Shown here piece by piece: positions 34,614 to 43,754 of a stretch of DNA of 64,000 nt. The DNA is from Pseudomonas pisciculturae (GTDB lineage: Bacteria > Pseudomonadota > Gammaproteobacteria > Pseudomonadales > Pseudomonadaceae): the NCBI RefSeq assembly GCF_015461805.1, contig NZ_JACVZE010000010.1, forward strand, positions 210,121-274,120, read 5' to 3'. The stretch's first letter is position 1. Every line of letters begins with the position of its first letter. The position numbers were made by a program, and so were the translations under genes. The notes beneath the pieces were generated by a model. The model saw only the letters and a program-made list of their open reading frames with translations, ran no database searches and was not told the DNA's origin.

Positions 34614-34991
34614 TCAAGCCAGCAAGCGTTGGATGTGCTCCTGCAACGTATCCAGGTCAAACGGCTTGGCCAGGATCGGCGCATTGCGCGTGATCGGGCT
34701 ATTGCAGTCGAGAATTTCCTGGGGGTAGCCGCTGATAAAGATCACTTTCAGCTCTGGTCGCAACATGATCGCAGGCTCGGCGATCTGCACTCCGGAAATC
34801 CCACCCGGTAAACGGTAATCGGTGACCATCAGGTCCAGGTGCGGCTTGGTCGCGAGGATTTCAAAGGCCTGCTCCCCATCGATGGCCTTCAACACCCGAT
34901 AGCCCAGGCCGGCCAGGTATTCACCCAGCACAAACATAATGGATTCGTCATCCTCGACGATCAGAACGACATCTTGTGCATCTTCACTCAT
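34614..34991 (-). CDS. Single-domain response regulator
   Basis: 125 residues from ATG 34991 (MSEDAQDVVLIVEDDESI). A receiver with acidic pocket EDD, phospho-Asp in LMVTDYRLPGGISG, Ser/Thr position in FISGYP, and Lys in ILAKPFD. There is no output domain, so it acts as a phosphate shuttle or sink or by protein contact. It lies 79 bp downstream of the REC-kinase gene and is probably the last gene of the leftward signalling operon. It resembles the C-terminal receiver of the facing hybrid kinase and the receiver at 41423. Confidence 0.9.
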   Translation of the reverse strand: MSEDAQDVVLIVEDDESIMFVLGEYLAGLGYRVLKAIDGEQAFEILATKPHLDLMVTDYRLPGGISGVQIAEPAIMLRPELKVIFISGYPQEILDCNSPITRNAPILAKPFDLDTLQEHIQRLLA

Positions 34992-35070
34992 GGGGAACCT
35001 TTGTCCGGTCAATTGCTGCAATTACGACCATGGGGTCACGCAGAAGGTTGCGTCGAGGTGACGATTGATT

Positions 35071-36264
35071 TCATGGCGATGTTTCAAGGGGCAGGCACAC
35101 TCGAAACAGGGCCCCCTCGCCTATCTGGCTCTCGACCTCAATTGCGCCACCGTGGGCCGCAACGATCTGCTCGGAAATAAACAGCCCAAGCCCCAGCCCG
35201 GCCGCAACCTGGCTGGCGGAAACGCGCTCGAATTGCTGGAAAATTCGTTTCTGATTGTCTTCGCTGATACCAATGCCACGGTCACGCACTTCGATCCGCG
35301 CCTCACCGTGTTCGGTGTAGACACGCACATCCACCGGGCTCTTGGCCCCGTAGCGCAGTGCGTTAGTCAGTAGGTTAGTGACCACTTGCTCAATACGAAA
35401 CTCATCCCAATGGCCTTCCACCGGGCCTTCAGCTACCAAGTGCATGGACGAATCCGCAGCCGCCACTTGCGGCGCGAAGTTCTCCACCAGGTTGCGCACC
35501 AGTTGGGCCAGGTCAAAGCGCGCCGGGCGAATCGACAGCTTGCCGGTGCGAATCCGCGAGACGTCGAGCATGTCTTCGATCAGGCGAATCAGGCTCTGGA
35601 TCTGGCGCTCGTCGCGGTCGACCATGGCGTGCATCTTGTCGAGGGTGAACGCGGCGGCGTTGTCCCGCGCCAGGTGCATCTTGCGCAGTTGGGTTTCCAG
35701 AATCAGGCCGTTGAGGGGCGTACGCACTTCGTGGGCAACGATGGACATGAAGTCATCACGCATACGCACGGCTTGCTCAAGCTGCGCTTGCGTGGCCTGC
35801 AAGCGGTTCAACAACAGTTCTTGCTCGCGACGGCTGCGCTCCAGGGCTTCGACCTGCTGTTTCATGGCCTTGCTCTGGCGGTACAGATCGACGAACACGT
35901 TGACCTTGCTCTTGACCGCGTGGATATCCAGGGGCTTGTGCAAGAAGTCTACTGCGCCGCTTTCATAGCCCTTGAAGGCGTAGTTGAGTTCGCGGCCGGC
36001 GGCGCTGACGAACACAATCGGGATGTTCTTGGTCTTTTCGGTACCGCGCATCAACTCGGCCAACTCGAAACCGTTCATGCCGGGCATCTGCACGTCGAGA
36101 ATCGCCATGGCGAACTCGTGCTCCAGCAACAGGGACAAGGCCTCGTCGGCGCTCAATGCCTTGAATACCTGACGGTCTTCACGCTTGATCAGCGCTTCGA
36201 GGGCCAGCAGGTTCTCCGGCAGATCGTCGACGATCAGCAGTTTGGCCTGGACAGTACTTAACAT
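35071..36264 (-). CDS. Receiver-linked histidine kinase
   Basis: 397 residues. An N-terminal receiver (LLIVDDLPENLLALEALI; Asp in MAILDVQMPGMNG; Lys in FLHKPLD) is joined by a coiled coil (130-165) to a kinase with H-box VAHEVRTPLNGLILETQL, N-box NLLTNALRYG, DRGIGI and GLGLGLFISEQI. No membrane segment. Phosphorylation of the receiver likely controls the kinase. Its start overlaps the end of the CheB-like gene by 7 bp. Together with CheR and CheB it matches a recurring module in which multi-receiver hybrid kinases are paired with methylation enzymes. Confidence 0.92.
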   Translation of the reverse strand: MLSTVQAKLLIVDDLPENLLALEALIKREDRQVFKALSADEALSLLLEHEFAMAILDVQMPGMNGFELAELMRGTEKTKNIPIVFVSAAGRELNYAFKGYESGAVDFLHKPLDIHAVKSKVNVFVDLYRQSKAMKQQVEALERSRREQELLLNRLQATQAQLEQAVRMRDDFMSIVAHEVRTPLNGLILETQLRKMHLARDNAAAFTLDKMHAMVDRDERQIQSLIRLIEDMLDVSRIRTGKLSIRPARFDLAQLVRNLVENFAPQVAAADSSMHLVAEGPVEGHWDEFRIEQVVTNLLTNALRYGAKSPVDVRVYTEHGEARIEVRDRGIGISEDNQKRIFQQFERVSASQVAAGLGLGLFISEQIVAAHGGAIEVESQIGEGALFRVCLPLETSP

Positions 36265-36863
36265 GGGGAATATTCCAGGGAAGCCAGCAGTGAGCCAATG
36301 CGGCTCAGCGACAGAATGTGGTCAGGTGTGTGCAACGCCAGCGCAGCACGGGGCATGACGGCGACACGCGCCTCTGCCGGGTCTTGTACAACAGTGATGC
36401 CGCCTTGCTGCTTGACGAAGGCCAGGCCTCGGGCACCGTCATGGTTGGCGCCGGTCAACAGGATCGCCAACAAGCCCTTGCCGAAGGCATCCGCAGCCGA
36501 CTCAAACAGAATATCGATCGCTGGCCGCGAGTGGTGCACCCGGTCTTCCTGGCTCAGGGACAGGCTGCGATCATGCTCCACCGACAAGTGATAGCCGGGG
36601 CCCGCGAAGTAGAGGGTGCCCGGCTGGAGCACTTCCTTGTCACGCGCCTCCACCACCGGCATTGCCACACGGCGGTCAAACACTTCTGCCAACTGGCTGC
36701 GGCGCTCGTCCGGCAAGTGCAGCACCGTAATGATCGGCAAACCGAAATCCGCGGGCAGCTCGGCAAAAACCGTCAGCAACGCCTCGACGCCGCCGGCGGA
36801 TGCGCCGATGACGATAGCTTCTATGCCCCGGACCAATGCCGGGCTGGCAGCCGCTTCATTCAT
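36258..36863 (-). CDS. CheB-type methylesterase domain protein, no receiver
   Basis: 201 residues from ATG 36863; the frame upstream is a shadow of the CheR gene. Only the catalytic domain of CheB is present: Ser in IGASAGGVEALL, His in VLHLPDERRS, and Asp in LTGANHDGARGL. The N-terminal receiver that controls chemotaxis CheB is missing, so control must be external, perhaps by the receivers next door. The reaction is hydrolysis of glutamyl methyl esters (or deamidation) on a partner protein. ATGA overlap with CheR. Confidence 0.9.
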   Translation of the reverse strand: MNEAAASPALVRGIEAIVIGASAGGVEALLTVFAELPADFGLPIITVLHLPDERRSQLAEVFDRRVAMPVVEARDKEVLQPGTLYFAGPGYHLSVEHDRSLSLSQEDRVHHSRPAIDILFESAADAFGKGLLAILLTGANHDGARGLAFVKQQGGITVVQDPAEARVAVMPRAALALHTPDHILSLSRIGSLLASLEYSPC

Positions 36864-37690
36864 AGTTTGCGGTAGATCCGTTCCTGTTTGACCAAGGGTT
36901 CGAATTGTTTGCCGAAGGCCGAGAAGTCCAGGGTCTCCTTGCTGCCCAGCACCAGGAAGCCGCGATGGCACAGCGACTCGTGGAACAACCCAAACGCACG
37001 ATCCTGCAATTTTTTATTGAAATAAATCAATACGTTACGACACGAAATTAATTGAGTTTCTGAGAATACACTATCGGTCGCCAGGCTGTGGTCGGCAAAC
37101 GTTACGTTTTCTCGCAGGGTCTTATCGAAAATCGCGTAATCGTAAGCCGCGGTGTAGTAGTCGGCAAAGGAACGCTGCCCGCCCGCCTGCTGGTAGTTTG
37201 CAGTGTAAGCCCTTACATTCTCCAGGGAAAAGATACCCTGCTTGGCCTTGTCCAGCGACGCCGGGTTGATGTCGGTGGCATAGATGATCGTACGTTCCAG
37301 CAAGCCTTCTTCGCGCAGCAGGATGGCCATGGAGTACACCTCCTCGCCCGTGCTGCAACCGGCAATCCATATTTTGATCGACGGGTAGGTCTTGAGCAGC
37401 GGCACGACTTCCTGGCGGATCGCCAAAAAGTGCGACGGGTCGCGGAACATCTCGCTCACCGGAATCGTAAGAAATTGCAGCAACTGCATAAACGCCGCCG
37501 GGTCGTGTAGCACCCGCTCTTGCAGCGCTGAGATGGTCGCGCAGTCGAACTGGCGCAACGCATGGGCCACGCGGCGTTTTACCGACGCACCGGAGTAGTC
37601 GCGAAAGTCATAGCTGTACTTGAGGTAAATCGCCTCGATCAACAGGCGCAGCTCAATATCGCTGCTTTTTTCCAAGAAACTTCGCTCCAC
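36860..37690 (-). CDS. CheR-type protein-glutamate methyltransferase
   Basis: 276 residues, GTG start directly after the stop of the large hybrid kinase (TAAGTG). The N-terminal helical domain (SYDFRDYSGASVKRRVAHAL) and the SAM-binding domain (IWIAGCSTGEEVYSMAILL; YATDINPASLDKAKQGIFS) are complete, and the motif LISCRNVLIYF completes the active site. It transfers methyl groups from SAM to Glu side chains. No C-terminal TPR or pentapeptide tether. No chemoreceptor is in this cluster, so the target may be the hybrid kinase itself. The ribosome site is weak, which suggests coupling. Confidence 0.92.
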   Translation of the reverse strand: MERSFLEKSSDIELRLLIEAIYLKYSYDFRDYSGASVKRRVAHALRQFDCATISALQERVLHDPAAFMQLLQFLTIPVSEMFRDPSHFLAIRQEVVPLLKTYPSIKIWIAGCSTGEEVYSMAILLREEGLLERTIIYATDINPASLDKAKQGIFSLENVRAYTANYQQAGGQRSFADYYTAAYDYAIFDKTLRENVTFADHSLATDSVFSETQLISCRNVLIYFNKKLQDRAFGLFHESLCHRGFLVLGSKETLDFSAFGKQFEPLVKQERIYRKL

Positions 37691-40600
37691 TTAAATGCGT
37701 TCCATCTTCGGTAGCCATACGCGAATCAGTGAGAACAGACGGTCCAGATCAATCGGCTTGGCCAGGTAATCGTTGGAGCCGGCCGCGAGGCAGCGCTCCT
37801 GATCGTCCTTCATGGCCTTGGCCGTCACCGCAATGATCGGCAGCTTTTTCCAGCGCGGGTCCTGGCGAATCAAGGCGGTGGCCTCGTAACCGTCCATTTC
37901 CGGCATCATCACGTCCATCAGCACCAGGTCGATATCTTCAACTTCATTGAGTTTGTCGATGGCTTCACGGCCGTTACGCCCGATCACCACCACGGCGCCT
38001 TTGTGCTCCAGGGCGCTGGTCAGGGCGAAGATGTTGCGCACATCGTCGTCGACCAACAGGATCTTGCGCCCCTCGAAGACCTTGTCGCGGCTGCGGGCGG
38101 TCTTGAGCATCTTTTGGCGATCATGGGACAGCTGCGATTCGACTTTGTGCAGAAAAAGTGTGACCTCGTCCAGCAAACGCTCTGGCGAGCGAGCGCCCTT
38201 GATGATGATTGAGCGCGAATACTTGCGCAGCTCGGCCTCTTCATCGCGGGTGAGGTTGCGCCCGGTGTAGACGATGACCGGTGGGAACGAGCAGATATCC
38301 TCGGTGGCCATGCGCTTGAGCAGCTCATTGCCGAGCATGTCCGGCAGCTTGAGGTCGATGATCATGCAGTCGTAGACGTTGGTGCGCAGCAGGTCCAAGG
38401 CGGCCTGGGCGTAGCCGACGTCGGTGATTTCGATGTCATCGTCGCCGATCAGGCGAGCAATGCTGTCACGTTGTAGGTCATCGTCTTCCACCAGCAGCAC
38501 GCGCTTGACCTTCTGGGTCAGCTTGGCTTCCAGGCGGGCAAACACGTCCTTGAGTTCTTCGCGGGTGGTGGGCTTGACCGCATAGCCGATGGCGCCCATG
38601 TGCATGGCGGCTTCGACACGGTCTTCGACCGAGATTACGTGCACCGGGATATGCCGGGTGCCGGCGTGTTCCTTCAGGCGTTGCAGCACGGTCAGCCCGG
38701 AGTGGTCCGGCAGGCGCATGTCCAGCAGGATGGCATCAGGAAGGTACTCCTCGGCCAGGCTGTAGCCTTCGTCTGCACCATGGGCGACCAGGCAGTTGTA
38801 GCCCAGCTCGTGGGCGAGATCGAAAAGGATGCGGGCAAAGTTCGGCTCATCTTCCACCACCAGGATGCAGCGCGTGGTGAACGGCGCTTTGTCACGATCA
38901 TCGGCAAAGCGCGGGATCAGATTGGTATCGGCTATCGGCAGCGGCGAGACCTTGATCGGTGCGGGCGCTACCACCACCTGGCGTGGCTGCTCGATTGGCG
39001 CAGCGTCTTCCTCGCGTTCTACATACTGCTCCGGCAGTACCAACGTGAAGACGCTGCCCTTGCCCGGCTCGCTGGTGACGCTGATATAGCCACCGAGCAA
39101 GGTGGCCAGGTCGCGGGAAATCGACAGGCCCAGGCCGGTGCCGCCGTAACGACGGTTGGTGGTGCCGTCGGCCTGGCGGAACGCTTCGAAGATACTTTCT
39201 TGCTGGTCCGGTGCAATGCCGATACCCGAATCGCGCACAGTGAAGGCAATCCCCTCCCCCGGCGCCCGGCCGACCGACAGGCTGACGTCGCCGTGCTCGG
39301 TAAACTTGACGGCGTTGGACAACAGGTTCTTGAGGATCTGCTCCAAGCGCTGTCGGTCGGTAAACAGCATGACCGGCGTGCCTTCCTGCACTTCGACCTG
39401 AAAACCCAGCTTACGGTCGGCTGCCAGTGGCTCGAACATGCCACGCAGGCCGTCCACCAGGCGTGTCACGCTGGAGTTCTCGGGGCGCATTTCAAGCTTG
39501 CCGGCTTCAACCTTGGAAATATCGAGGATGTCGTTGATCAGGTTAAGCAGGTCATTGCCGGCCGAATAAATCGACTCGGCAAACTTGACCTGTTCGGCGC
39601 TGAGGTTTTCCTGGGGGTTTTCAGCCAGCAGCTTGGCCAGAATCAACGAACTGTTGAGCGGCGTGCGCAGCTCGTGGGACATGTTGGCGAGAAACTCTGA
39701 CTTGTACTTGCTGGAGCGCTGCAACTCGTCGGCGCGATCTTCCAGATCAAGCTGGGCCTGGCTCAGCTCAACGTTCTTGCGGTCCATGGCGTCGCGTTGC
39801 TCGGCCAGGGTTTGGGTCTGTTCGGCCAGTTGCTCGTTGGTCTGTTCCAGTTCGGCCTGCTGCGTCTCCAGGTGGGCCTGGGACTCCTTGAGGATGCGCG
39901 ACTGTTCTTCCAGCTCTTCGTTGGCGGTCTTGAGTTCCTCCTGCTGCACTTGCAGCTCTTCGTTGAGCTGCTGAGTCTCGGCCAGCACCTCCTGCAAGCG
40001 CTGGCGATAACGGGCGGCTTCGATGGAGGTGCCGATATTGCCAGCGATCAGCTCCAGCAACTCGACATCGCGATCTTCCAGTGGGCGCAGGAAGCCCAGC
40101 TCGATCACACCATTGACGCGGTCATCATCGCTGGTAGGCATCACCAGCACGCTGCGGGTCGAGCCTTCTCCTAGGCCGGAGCTGACCTTGAAGTAATCCA
40201 CCGGTACATCGTCCAGCCGAATCAGGCGATCCAGTTGGGCGGCCTGACCGACAATGCCCTCGTCGCTGTAGATCGACTGTTCCAGCTGCGACTGCTCACG
40301 GGAGAAACCATAGGTGGCCACGCGCTTGAGGCCGCCGTGTTCTTCGCGCACGTACAGCGCGGCAACGGCCGAGCCCATGTATTGGGCGAAAAACTGCAAG
40401 ATATTACGGCCCAACATGCTCAGGGTGAGCTGCCCCAGCACCTGCTCGGCCAGTTCGGTCTGGCCGTTACGTAGCCAGGCCTGCTGTTCAAGACGTCGCG
40501 CAATCTTTTGTTGTGACGCGAGGTTTGCGCTGTAACTCTCTGAAAGTACGAGTAAATTTTTTCTACCATTATAGGCAAGAAAGCCACTCAGCCCGAGCAC

Positions 40601-41182
40601 AAACAGCAGATACAAGGTGACGCTGATTACCGTGGCGCGGGTAACTTCTTCATTGCGGCTAATACGGAACTGCTGCTCCATGGCCACAGCATCGTCGTAT
40701 TCCTTGCGAATTTCATCGGTCAACCGCTTGCCGCGCCCCGCCTTGACCGCGCTGCGGTAGTCGCCGCTCTGACGCTGCATATCAATCATCGACTGGGCGT
40801 AATTGTTCCACTCGGCCTGCATGGCCTCCAGACGCTTGAGGCGATCTACCTGCTGAGGGTTGTCCGCTACCAGCTCCTGGAGGTTGCGCAGGTCAGCAAT
40901 GATTCGCGGCTTGGCCACTTCGTAAGGGTCGAGAAAATGCTCGTCGCCAGTGATCAGGAACCCGCGCATGCCGGTTTCCAGGTCAACCGTCAGTTTTGAC
41001 GACTCATTGAGGTTATTGATAACCCGGTCGGTGTGCTCCACCCACTGGATCACCGTCAGCAAATAGGTGATCAGGCACACGAAAAACGCGGCGCTGAGCA
41101 CGCCCACACCCAATGGAAGCGCAACGTTACGGCTCAGGAGAGTACGAAAGCTCTTTTCATCGACGGACGACGCAGGAGTCAT
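37691..41182 (-). CDS. CHASE3-GAF hybrid histidine kinase with three receivers
   Basis: 1163 residues from ATG 41182, which has AAGG eight bases upstream; ATG 41188 is an alternative. Order: membrane helix (about 20-42); CHASE3-like periplasmic domain (NESSKLTVDLETGMRGFLIT); membrane helix near 185-205; GAF (about 265-405); long coiled coil (405-510, EELKTANEELEEQSRILKES); HisKA with NMSHELRTPLNSSLIL; HATPase_c (NLLSNAVKF, DSGIGIAP, GTGLGLS). Three receivers follow, with phospho-Asp in LLDMRLPDHSG, IIDLKLPDMLG and VLMDVMMPEMDG. First gene of the leftward operon; CheR, CheB and the REC-kinase follow with overlaps or no gap. Confidence 0.94.
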   Translation of the reverse strand: MTPASSVDEKSFRTLLSRNVALPLGVGVLSAAFFVCLITYLLTVIQWVEHTDRVINNLNESSKLTVDLETGMRGFLITGDEHFLDPYEVAKPRIIADLRNLQELVADNPQQVDRLKRLEAMQAEWNNYAQSMIDMQRQSGDYRSAVKAGRGKRLTDEIRKEYDDAVAMEQQFRISRNEEVTRATVISVTLYLLFVLGLSGFLAYNGRKNLLVLSESYSANLASQQKIARRLEQQAWLRNGQTELAEQVLGQLTLSMLGRNILQFFAQYMGSAVAALYVREEHGGLKRVATYGFSREQSQLEQSIYSDEGIVGQAAQLDRLIRLDDVPVDYFKVSSGLGEGSTRSVLVMPTSDDDRVNGVIELGFLRPLEDRDVELLELIAGNIGTSIEAARYRQRLQEVLAETQQLNEELQVQQEELKTANEELEEQSRILKESQAHLETQQAELEQTNEQLAEQTQTLAEQRDAMDRKNVELSQAQLDLEDRADELQRSSKYKSEFLANMSHELRTPLNSSLILAKLLAENPQENLSAEQVKFAESIYSAGNDLLNLINDILDISKVEAGKLEMRPENSSVTRLVDGLRGMFEPLAADRKLGFQVEVQEGTPVMLFTDRQRLEQILKNLLSNAVKFTEHGDVSLSVGRAPGEGIAFTVRDSGIGIAPDQQESIFEAFRQADGTTNRRYGGTGLGLSISRDLATLLGGYISVTSEPGKGSVFTLVLPEQYVEREEDAAPIEQPRQVVVAPAPIKVSPLPIADTNLIPRFADDRDKAPFTTRCILVVEDEPNFARILFDLAHELGYNCLVAHGADEGYSLAEEYLPDAILLDMRLPDHSGLTVLQRLKEHAGTRHIPVHVISVEDRVEAAMHMGAIGYAVKPTTREELKDVFARLEAKLTQKVKRVLLVEDDDLQRDSIARLIGDDDIEITDVGYAQAALDLLRTNVYDCMIIDLKLPDMLGNELLKRMATEDICSFPPVIVYTGRNLTRDEEAELRKYSRSIIIKGARSPERLLDEVTLFLHKVESQLSHDRQKMLKTARSRDKVFEGRKILLVDDDVRNIFALTSALEHKGAVVVIGRNGREAIDKLNEVEDIDLVLMDVMMPEMDGYEATALIRQDPRWKKLPIIAVTAKAMKDDQERCLAAGSNDYLAKPIDLDRLFSLIRVWLPKMERI

Positions 41183-41261
41183 GGGCATGCCTTGGCCAAA
41201 TACTGGAAAAGCCGGGAGTTTGCCCCAAAGTGGCGGGCAAGACCATTTTTCTGGAACGGTT

Positions 41262-41285
41262 TTGTACAGATTCCTACAGCGGAAC
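41262..41285. promoter_or_regulatory. TTGTACA-type motif in the divergent gap
   Basis: TTGTACAGATTCCTACA (41262-41278) followed by GCGGAAC closely parallels TTGTACAAATTTTACA before kaiC, which is followed by GGAAC. It lies between the large hybrid kinase (leftward) and a single receiver gene (rightward). It is a candidate site for one shared regulator or sigma factor of the island. Confidence 0.35.
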
Positions 41286-41422
41286 AGGCTATTCTCTCGC
41301 ATCTTTTTTATTGCATTGTTTTTACGGCCAGCGGGAACTTGTCGGGAGTCCGCGCTTACTCATGGAAGAGGCCGGTCTGAATAGCCGCCTGTCACCCTCG
41401 CCTTTTTCGGGAATTCCATATT

Positions 41423-41788
41423 ATGTCCGCAGTCACCTCCACCATTCTTGTCGTTGAAGACGATGCCATCGTGCGCATGCTCATCGTCGATGTTCTGGAG
41501 GAGTTGGAGTTCAGCGTGCTTGAGGCGGCTGATGCCGAAGAGGCGCTAGCAGTGGTTCAGAACGTTGACCAAATCATTGACCTGATGATGACCGATGTCG
41601 GCCTGCCGGACATGGACGGCAAACAACTGGCGGGCAAAGTACGTGAACTGCGGCCCAGCCTGCCGATCCTGTTTGCCAGCGGCTATGCCGAGAATATCGA
41701 CGTGCCTGCTGGCATGCAGGTGATCGCCAAACCGTTTTCAATCGATCAACTGCGCGACAAAGTCAAATCGATGTTGCCTGCCGGCTGA
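41423..41788 (+). CDS. Single-domain response regulator
   Basis: 121 residues, ATG 41423 with GGGAA upstream. Acidic pocket VVEDDAIVRML, phospho-Asp in LMMTDVGLPDMDGKQL, FASGYA and Lys in VIAKPFS. No output domain. The sequence around the Asp (TDVGLPDMDG) is near that of the receiver in the KaiC-linked kinase (SDVGLPGMNG), so the same kinases may act on both. Monocistronic; followed by a REP sequence and a larger repeat. Confidence 0.9.
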   Translation: MSAVTSTILVVEDDAIVRMLIVDVLEELEFSVLEAADAEEALAVVQNVDQIIDLMMTDVGLPDMDGKQLAGKVRELRPSLPILFASGYAENIDVPAGMQVIAKPFSIDQLRDKVKSMLPAG

Positions 41789-41824
41789 GGTTGGCCGAGT
41801 TTTGTGGGATGTACAGCGCGCTAA

Positions 41825-41850
41825 TGTGGGAGCTGGCTTGCCTGCGATAG
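41825..41850 (+). repeat. Single REP sequence
   Basis: TGTGGGAGCTGGCTTGCCTG then CGATAG is a pseudomonad REP of the GTGGGAGC(T)GGCTTGC type with its partner missing, downstream of the receiver gene. Confidence 0.75.
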
Positions 41851-41892
41851 CTATGCGTCAGGCGCTAGAGGGTTTTTTGTTGGAGTGCATAT

Positions 41893-42112
41893 CCGTTATT
41901 TAGGTAACGGCGGCTTATGGTTCCGCCCTTACGGCGGGTCACTTTTGGAAGGACCCAAAAGTAACCAAAAGGTCCTCGCCCCACCACTCGGCACCTCGCC
42001 TAGGCTCGGTGTGCCCTCACTCCGGCTTGAATCCGTGGGCCGCCGCCACGCGCCATCCATGGCGCGGGGCGGCTAACCCGGCGTCCTGCCGGGTTACCCA
42101 CGGATTCAAGCC
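41893..42112. repeat. Composite intergenic repeat with nested hairpins
   Basis: Several perfect dyads: CCGTTA/TAACGG (41893-41910), ACTTTTGG-6-CCAAAAGT (41941-41962), and an outer 16-bp stem GGCTTGAATCCGTGGG (42024-42039) with its complement at 42097-42112. That stem encloses GCGCCAT-CC-ATGGCGC (42050-42065) and TAACCCGGC-5-GCCGGGTTA (42074-42096). I recall near-identical sequences scattered between genes of many Pseudomonas genomes, so this is probably a multi-copy element; copy number here cannot be checked. Confidence 0.65.
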
Positions 42113-42340
42113 TGCGTTCGGCCAGCGTGGTTAACGGGGCGCCTGAGATCAAGATCAAAAGCCAAATCAAGAGCCAGAGCCAGAGCTTTGGGTTTGTGTA
42201 GATACCTATGTCCCCTAGGTGCAGCCGCGCCCTGCTTCATCTTATTCGCCGAGATTAACGTGACGTTCGGTCAATAAAACTGGAAACTCGGCGCGTTCAT
42301 TTCACGCCCGTCTAAAAGATCTCTGGAAGGACGCAACAAC

Positions 42341-43741
42341 ATGATTGGAAAACCGACGCGCCTGCTGTTGGCGAGCCTCTCGCTACTGATGAGTACCGGT
42401 GCCCTGGCCGACTTCACGGCCACCCCTGCCGAAGCCCGTGCCATCGCCAAGGAAGCCTATTTGTATGGCTACCCGGTGGTAGCGATGTACAAGACGCTCT
42501 ACACCCAGGCCGTTGACAAGGGCGGCGCCCATTTCAAGGCGCCGTTCAACCGCATTGGTAGCACCGCCCAGGTGTTCACGCCCAAAGACGCCGCGCACCT
42601 TACGCCCAATGCCGACACCCCCTACTCGTTTGTGTGGATGGACCTGCGCAAAGAGCCTCTGGTGCTGACGCTGCCGAAGATCGAAGACAATCGCTATTAC
42701 TCGGTGCAGTTGATCGACCTCTACACGCAGAACATCGCGTACCTGGGCACCCGCAGCACCGGCAACAATGGCGGCCACTACATGATCGCCGGGCCGGACT
42801 GGAAAGGTCAGCAACCGGTGGACGTTGACCGCGTGGTGTACAGCGAAAGCAACATCGCCTATGCGCTGTATCGCACCCAGTTGTTTGACGAGAAAGACCT
42901 GAGCAAGGTCAAGCAGATTCAGGCCGGCTATAAAGTGCAGCCGCTGAGCAACTACGTCAAACAGCCGGCACCGGCAGCGGTAGCGAAGATCGAATGGCCC
43001 AAGCCCATGGCTACCATGACTGAAGGCCCGCAACTGTTTCGCTATCTCAACTTTATGCTGGCCTTTGCTGCGCCACAGGACAGTGAAAAAGACCTTCTGG
43101 CACGCTTTGCCAAGATCGGCATTGCCCCCGGTGCGCCGTTCAAGCTCAACCAGTTGACCGCCGAACAACGCAAGGCGCTGGAAGACGGGATCAGCGATGG
43201 CCGTGCCGAGTTCGCTGCGTTCAAAAAAGACAAGCTCGACACCCAGCAAGTGGCCAAGGGCGACCTGTTCGGCAGCCGCGACCGCCTGAAGAACAACTAC
43301 CTGTACCGCTACGCCGGGGCTGACCTGGGCATGTTTGGCAACTCCACCGATGAAGCCACTCACTTGGAGTATGTCGTCGACAGTGAAGGCAAGCCAGCCA
43401 ACGGCGCGCGCCACAGCTACACCGTGCACTTCGCCAAGGACCAACTGCCGCCGGCCGACGCTTTCTGGTCGCTGACCATGTACGACGCCAAGACCAAGCT
43501 GCTGGTGCCTAACCACAAGAAACGCTACCTGATCAATTCCGGGATGATGCCCAACCTCAAGCTGGACGACGACGGCGGCCTCACGCTGGCGTTGCAGCAC
43601 CACGAACCACCCAAAGCGGAACAAGCCAACTGGTTGCCGGCCCCACCCGGGCCATTTTATGCCGTGCTGCGGATTTACCTGCCAAAGCCGGAAGTCATCA
43701 GCGGTCAATGGAAACTGCCGGCGCTGACGCCACTCAAGTAA
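42341..43741 (+). CDS. Periplasmic DUF1254/DUF1214 protein
   Basis: 466 residues, ATG 42341 with GGAAGGA upstream. A signal peptide ends at about residue 23 (STGALADF). The N-terminal DUF1254 begins with EAYLYGYPVVAMYKTLY and contains LTPNADTPYSFVWMDLRKEP. The C-terminal DUF1214 contains YRYAGADLGMFGNS and FWSLTMYDAKTKLLVPN. Such proteins are widespread exported proteins with a jelly-roll-like fold and no agreed reaction. Monocistronic, or followed at 13 bp by the J-domain-like gene, which may be co-transcribed. Confidence 0.88.
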   Translation: MIGKPTRLLLASLSLLMSTGALADFTATPAEARAIAKEAYLYGYPVVAMYKTLYTQAVDKGGAHFKAPFNRIGSTAQVFTPKDAAHLTPNADTPYSFVWMDLRKEPLVLTLPKIEDNRYYSVQLIDLYTQNIAYLGTRSTGNNGGHYMIAGPDWKGQQPVDVDRVVYSESNIAYALYRTQLFDEKDLSKVKQIQAGYKVQPLSNYVKQPAPAAVAKIEWPKPMATMTEGPQLFRYLNFMLAFAAPQDSEKDLLARFAKIGIAPGAPFKLNQLTAEQRKALEDGISDGRAEFAAFKKDKLDTQQVAKGDLFGSRDRLKNNYLYRYAGADLGMFGNSTDEATHLEYVVDSEGKPANGARHSYTVHFAKDQLPPADAFWSLTMYDAKTKLLVPNHKKRYLINSGMMPNLKLDDDGGLTLALQHHEPPKAEQANWLPAPPGPFYAVLRIYLPKPEVISGQWKLPALTPLK

Positions 43742-43754
43742 TACTCGGTACTCA

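Larger units (their letters stand above)
41789..42340. other. 552-bp intergenic region with repeats
   Basis: No gene supported. It holds a single REP (41825-41850), a T run at 41873-41879, a composite hairpin repeat (41893-42112), a low-complexity stretch with repeated CAAGA/CAGAGC-like units (about 42149-42186), and the leader of the DUF1254 gene. Reading frames across the repeat give Arg/Gly/Ser-rich products that look spurious. Confidence 0.6.

Noticed and set aside
41885..42076. 63-residue Arg/Gly-rich frame inside the composite repeat
   Set aside because: It lies entirely within palindromic repeat DNA and its codons follow the hairpins; it is best explained as a spurious frame.
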